Shown here piece after piece: positions 6,773 through 9,811 of a DNA stretch of 9,811 nt (its first letter is position 1; each line of letters opens with the position of its first letter). The position numbers were made by a program, and so were the translations under genes. The notes beneath the pieces are model-generated. The model was given only the letters and a program-made list of their open reading frames with translations, did no database searches and was not told where the DNA came from. Location of the stretch: positions 1 through 9,811 of the forward strand of contig CALXJO010000034.1 in NCBI GenBank assembly GCA_944388645.1, written 5' to 3'. This stretch comes from an uncultured Clostridia bacterium (GTDB lineage: Bacteria; Bacillota; Clostridia; TANB77; CAG-508).

Positions 6773-7364
6773 TTGTTTGTACCGCCTTTACAATTAGCCT
6801 ATTTCTAGAATAATTAACACATGTAATTAATGTTAGTTCTACGTTTTCTGTGTCTTGTGATAATGGTTCTGTATTTTGAGGTTTTACTCTATATATGTCA
6901 TATATCTTATATTTACACTTTCCATGTTCCTCATCTGTTAAATATAGTATGTCTCCAATTTGTAAATCTATTAAATGATTAAACATATTTTCTTCATCAT
7001 AGTTGTGACCAGCTATGCAAAAATTGCCTACCTCATTTGGCTCTGGTCCCCAATACTTAGAGGCACAAACCTTTAGTCCTTCTGTTGTGTATTTTTCTAA
7101 AATATTTGTATCTAAACCTATAGTAGGAGCTTCTAAAGTTGCAATTACATTAAATCCTTTATAAGTATCGGGAATATCTACATTATTTATGCTAGCAATT
7201 AGAATATTGCTATTTTCTACAATATTTTGGTTTGATTCTTCTTTTAGAGATATTTGATTTTCCTTGTACATACCATAAGCCATGTTCATTATAAGTAATG
7301 CTAATATAAACACTATTGCTATTCTTAAAATTTTTCTAACTAAATTACTCCTTTTTGCTTTCAT
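6762..7364 (-). CDS. Sortase (transpeptidase), probably dedicated to the adjacent LPKTG protein
   Basis: 200 residues. A basic N-terminus and one membrane helix (about 11-32) anchor it, followed by the extracytoplasmic catalytic beta-barrel. The full sortase set is present: His120 in FCIAGHNY, Cys182 in TLITC, and Arg188 in NYSRNRL. Sortases cleave the sorting motif between Thr and Gly and attach the protein to peptidoglycan precursor. The gene upstream encodes an LPKTG protein, the likely substrate. The subclass is uncertain; size and TLxTC context suggest a small clostridial sortase. ATG 7362-7364 follows AGAGGG at suitable spacing. The 51-base gap to the upstream gene contains a perfect hairpin, and the 3' end overlaps the hydrolase gene by 11 bases. 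Confidence 0.9.
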   Translation of the reverse strand: MKAKRSNLVRKILRIAIVFILALLIMNMAYGMYKENQISLKEESNQNIVENSNILIASINNVDIPDTYKGFNVIATLEAPTIGLDTNILEKYTTEGLKVCASKYWGPEPNEVGNFCIAGHNYDEENMFNHLIDLQIGDILYLTDEEHGKCKYKIYDIYRVKPQNTEPLSQDTENVELTLITCVNYSRNRLIVKAVQTNEI

Positions 7365-7384
7365 AAATCGCCCTCTTTATGTAA

Positions 7385-7410
7385 CTGTGATTTCAAACTT
7401 GAAATCACAG
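7385..7410 (-). repeat. Perfect 12-bp hairpin between the LPKTG gene and the sortase
   Basis: CTGTGATTTCAA (7385-7396) is the reverse complement of TTGAAATCACAG (7399-7410), with only two bases between them. No U-tract follows on the minus strand, so it is not a standard terminator. It could lower read-through, or protect the upstream mRNA end so that scaffold protein is made in excess over sortase. A regulator binding site is also possible. Confidence 0.7.
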
Positions 7411-7415
7411 CTATA

Positions 7416-8471
7416 TTAGTCTTTCTTTCTTAGTACAAAATACATTGCTACTAATACCATCATTATTGGTAAAATAGTTATATATGCAGTATTACCTGTT
7501 TTAGGTAAAGTTGTTGGAGTTTCAAGATTTTCTTCATTAGTTGTTCCTTGATTATTTTCCTCTGTGTTTTCTGGAACTTCTTCTGGTGTTTCTTCTGTTT
7601 CACCTGTTACAGGTGGAACTACAGCTGTTTCTGATTGGACATTTAAAGTAAATGCTTTTTCTGCAATTATACTATCTGAATTGTCTCTATCTATGAGCTT
7701 AAATGTAATTGTATATTCACCTGCTTTATCAAAAATTCCTCTCATATTAATTTCTTTTATTACATCTTTTCCACCAATACTATCGCCTGCACTATCTCCC
7801 CAGCCACTTTGTATAATATCATGTTCTAAAGACTGATTGTCTGTTGCTAAAAGTTTTACTGTTCCATTATCTGGAGCTACTACTTCTGCTAGTATTCTTG
7901 TATGCTCATAATTTTTTCCTAAAGTAGAAGAAAGTGTTAATTTCATATCTTTTTCTTCATTTACTTTTATATCTCCTGTATAATTTAAACTGAAATCATA
8001 ATCTACAAAAATTGGTTCTACTATTACATCTTTTATAACTGGTGTTGTTATATCATCATAAGTTACAGATGCATCTGGGTTTGCTAAACCTTCAAAAGTT
8101 ACAGAAAGTTGTGTTGGGTTTGAAGTTATAATATCTTCTTTTGCTCTAAATGTTACAGACATAGTTCTTCTAGGATTTGTTCCACCTGCTGAATCAAAGA
8201 AATATACTCTAATTCTTGTTCCATTATCATTTTCTGTTCCACCTTCAGCTGATACAAATTCTAACAAGTTATTATCATATGCTATATCTGCTGTATATGA
8301 ACCCATATCTTGACCAAAATCTATATTAATTGTAATGTTTTCTCCTGGATGAACTGTAGCTTTGTCTGTTGTTATATTAATAGTATCTAGTGTATCTGCA
8401 TATACGCCAGTAGAGAAAATACTAAGTAATAAAACTGCTATAATCGTTACAATACTAATAGCTTTTTTCAT
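7416..8471 (-). CDS. LPKTG cell-wall-anchored cohesin-like protein
   Basis: 351 residues. The start chosen is ATG 8469-8471 (MKKAISIV), with AAAAAAGGAGGA nine bases upstream; the longer reading from 8516 would place the signal sequence inside the protein. Order: signal peptide (1-25, ending VYAD). Cohesin-like beta-sandwich (about 27-152), with VHPGENITINI, a YTADIAYDNNLLEFVS strand pair and MSVTFRA. A second beta-sandwich domain (about 155-282) not clearly assigned. A Glu/Thr/Pro-rich wall-spanning linker (about 284-320), LPKTG (322-326), a hydrophobic helix and the basic tail RKKD. This is a complete sortase substrate and sits just before its sortase. It should display one cohesin on the wall, most simply to hold the dockerin-bearing hydrolase of the same cluster. 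The cohesin assignment is by strand pattern and context and is fairly confident. Confidence 0.8.
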   Translation of the reverse strand: MKKAISIVTIIAVLLLSIFSTGVYADTLDTINITTDKATVHPGENITINIDFGQDMGSYTADIAYDNNLLEFVSAEGGTENDNGTRIRVYFFDSAGGTNPRRTMSVTFRAKEDIITSNPTQLSVTFEGLANPDASVTYDDITTPVIKDVIVEPIFVDYDFSLNYTGDIKVNEEKDMKLTLSSTLGKNYEHTRILAEVVAPDNGTVKLLATDNQSLEHDIIQSGWGDSAGDSIGGKDVIKEINMRGIFDKAGEYTITFKLIDRDNSDSIIAEKAFTLNVQSETAVVPPVTGETEETPEEVPENTEENNQGTTNEENLETPTTLPKTGNTAYITILPIMMVLVAMYFVLRKKD

Positions 8472-8558
8472 AAAAATTTTTCCTCCTTTTTTGTATTTAT
8501 AGTAATAATATGTCAAAATTTTTCTTGTTTTATAATAGAAACATTTGGAGAAAAAAAT

Positions 8559-8582
8559 AAAAATTCCATAAAAGGAATTTTT
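8559..8582. terminator. AT-rich hairpin with U-tracts on both strands
   Basis: AAAAATTCC (8559-8567) and GGAATTTTT (8574-8582) form a perfect 9-bp stem with a 6-base loop. On the minus strand it is followed by a U-rich run (8551-8562). It could end transcripts leaving the radical SAM gene, upstream of the LPKTG gene. The stem is weak because of its low GC. I see no convincing promoter in the remaining sequence before the LPKTG gene: a TTGACA at 8512-8517 has no -10 at proper spacing. Confidence 0.5.
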
Positions 8583-8627
8583 TGGTAAGAATAATGTTAT
8601 TATTTTTATATATGTTTAATTTTTTTA

Positions 8628-8733
8628 AGAAAACTTATATATTTTCGGAAAATTTTTCGTCTTCGCGCAGCTATTTGGAGCGCTTGTGCTGCAGCAAGAA
8701 GCGATAAAATTTGAAAAAATATATAAGTTTTCT
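8628..8733. repeat. Palindromic intergenic repeat, copy B
   Basis: 106 bases bounded by perfect 18-bp inverted arms, AGAAAACTTATATATTTT (8628-8645) and its complement (8716-8733). The centre shares CGCGCAG, TTTGGA, AGCAAG and GCGA with copy A at 4378-4476, in the same order and orientation. The arms differ from copy A at one base pair: C8634-G8727 here against T4384-A4470 there, a compensatory change that keeps the pairing. It starts about 20 bases after the radical SAM gene stop. Confidence 0.8.
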
Positions 8734-8755
8734 ATATAGTAATATTAAATAATTT

Positions 8756-9754
8756 CTATACTATATAAATTATTTTATTATTAGGAAAATGTTTTCCAAG
8801 CTCTTCTCTAAAGAACTGTTCTCCATCTTTTCTTAAGTCTTGTTTATACATATATTTTCCTCTTCCTCTACCTGTCATGTTTTCTTTATTATAAAGATTT
8901 ATTGCATTTGGAAAAGCTTCTTCATTTATTTTTGTATGAACATAGCTATATGTCATAAATATTATTTCAAAAAATACGTCTTTTTTTACTTCATCAGATA
9001 ATTTTTGTTCCAGCTCTTCTATTAAATTTTTGTATAAATCTTTCCAGCCATCTACCATTATTACAGGTGCAATTAGTATTCCTAATTTGTAACCTGCCTT
9101 CTTTAGCTTATTTGTAGCTTCTATTCTATCATTTAATTTGGATGTACCAAATTCTACTTTAGAAATTATTTCTTGTGGATTTACACTCATTCTTATTATT
9201 GTTCTATTATTGTGGTTTAACTTTAGTAATGGATCTACAAATGCAAATTTTGTAGGAAATGTAATAAAGCCTTTATTATTTTTTCCAAATTCTTCTATTG
9301 TCCATTCTAAATTACCTGTTATTGTATTTTCTAGCACTAAATCACTATTACTTCCAATTTCAAATGTTAAATCTTTTTCAGATTTATTTGCTGTTTTTAT
9401 AATTTTATCTAGCATTTCTTCTCTATTTACAAATAGTCTTAAATAAGAACATTTATTATAATTACAAACCAGATAACAATATAAACACATCGCTGTGCAA
9501 CCAGATGAAGTATATGGTACCAAATAATCTGATACTTTGTGGTTTTCTACATATTTATGTGTTTTTCTTGTTCCTAATATTAGTAATTGCTTTAATTTTG
9601 GAAATTCCGAATTTTGTTTTGTGCGTAATTCTTCTATATTGTTATGATTATCAATTATTTTTTTTGGTACATCTTTATATTTTTCTAGTAATTGTTTTCC
9701 AAGTTCATAATCTTTTACTTTTTCTTCATAATAAATATAAGTCGGACGAAACAT
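8756..9754 (-). CDS. splB: Spore photoproduct lyase-like radical SAM protein with altered active-site Cys
   Basis: 332 residues, close to the usual length of spore photoproduct lyase, which repairs the UV lesion 5-thyminyl-5,6-dihydrothymine in spore DNA. The radical SAM cluster motif is SSGCTAMCLYCYL (Cys86, Cys90, Cys93), the SPL-type CxxxCxxC. Other SPL-like stretches are LRLFVNREE, TKFAFVDPLL, RMSVNPQEIISKVEFGTS, GYKLGILIAPVIMVDGW and the C-terminal GKYMYKQD. The position of the hydrogen-donating Cys (Cys141 of Bacillus subtilis, in FEASCTSDIV as I recall it) reads FEIGSNSDLV here, so Ser135 replaces it. Two extra cysteines, Cys97 and Cys102, follow the cluster motif. ATG 9752-9754 has a GAGGTG ribosome site five bases upstream. 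The gene is first in the window and its upstream region (9755-9811) is too short to judge a promoter. It may be a diverged lyase or a homologue with another job. Confidence 0.8.
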   Translation of the reverse strand: MFRPTYIYYEEKVKDYELGKQLLEKYKDVPKKIIDNHNNIEELRTKQNSEFPKLKQLLILGTRKTHKYVENHKVSDYLVPYTSSGCTAMCLYCYLVCNYNKCSYLRLFVNREEMLDKIIKTANKSEKDLTFEIGSNSDLVLENTITGNLEWTIEEFGKNNKGFITFPTKFAFVDPLLKLNHNNRTIIRMSVNPQEIISKVEFGTSKLNDRIEATNKLKKAGYKLGILIAPVIMVDGWKDLYKNLIEELEQKLSDEVKKDVFFEIIFMTYSYVHTKINEEAFPNAINLYNKENMTGRGRGKYMYKQDLRKDGEQFFREELGKHFPNNKIIYIV

Positions 9755-9811
9755 TAAATCACCTCATATTTAATATTTTGCCCGACTATTTATTTTTTAT
9801 TTGCTAAAAAA

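Noticed and set aside
8472..8516. Upstream start at 8516 for the LPKTG gene (MTYYYYKYK)
   Set aside because: It would bury the signal peptide, and the strong AGGAGG ribosome site lies within this stretch, pointing to the ATG at 8469-8471.
8512..8517. TTGACA as a -35 box for the LPKTG gene
   Set aside because: The only good -10-like hexamer downstream (TATAAA) is about 9 bases away, much too close, and nothing fits at 16-18 bases.
1..9811. CRISPR array, tRNA genes, transposase genes
   Set aside because: I saw no regularly spaced direct repeats, no tRNA-like cloverleaf and no transposase-like protein; the only repeats found are the palindromic pair and local hairpins.

Overview
The window is AT-rich DNA from a low-GC, Gram-positive bacterium, most likely an uncultured gut-type member of the Clostridia. 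The evidence is the strong AGGAGG-type ribosome sites, an LPXTG protein with a sortase, type I dockerin and cohesin modules, a clostridial-style GH73 glucosaminidase and a spore photoproduct lyase homologue. Every supported gene lies on the minus strand, so transcription runs from right to left. No gene is supported on the plus strand.

Layout in the direction of transcription: (1) A spore photoproduct lyase-like radical SAM protein (9754-8756), followed by a palindromic repeat (copy B, 8628-8733) and an AT-rich terminator-like hairpin (8559-8582). (2) A cell-surface cluster: an LPKTG-anchored cohesin protein (8471-7416), a sortase (7364-6762), and a secreted peptidoglycan hydrolase with SH3, two Big_2 domains and a dockerin (6772-4538, overlapping the sortase by 11 bases). 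After a second copy of the palindromic repeat (copy A, 4378-4476) comes a membrane-anchored cohesin-like protein with two cadherin-like domains (4318-3077). (3) A small RNA-like locus: a TTGACA-N18-TAGAAT promoter overlapping the stop codon of the previous gene, a divergent 5S rRNA-like segment, a 13-bp inverted repeat and an intrinsic terminator. (4) An ABC-2 type exporter operon: ATPase (2785-1812), permease (1774-946) and second permease (943-167), ended by a hairpin terminator. (5) The first 24 codons of a MntP-type manganese efflux protein (74-1).

How the genes may work together: cluster 2 looks like a minimal cohesin-dockerin scaffold that handles a cell-wall hydrolase rather than plant-polysaccharide enzymes. 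The sortase would fix one cohesin to peptidoglycan, the second cohesin protein sits in the membrane, and the dockerin-bearing glucosaminidase could dock on either. This is inference from domain content and adjacency.

The most unusual observation is in the ABC operon. The ATPase needs two +1 shifts and the first permease needs one to restore family-like proteins. At all three places the reading-frame codon at the break is CGG and the restored frame resumes on GGA (Gly). By my reading, CGG occurs in frame nowhere else in the genes of this window. Sequencing artefact, gene decay, or +1 recoding at a rare or unreadable CGG codon are all possible. The repeated pattern makes it worth testing.
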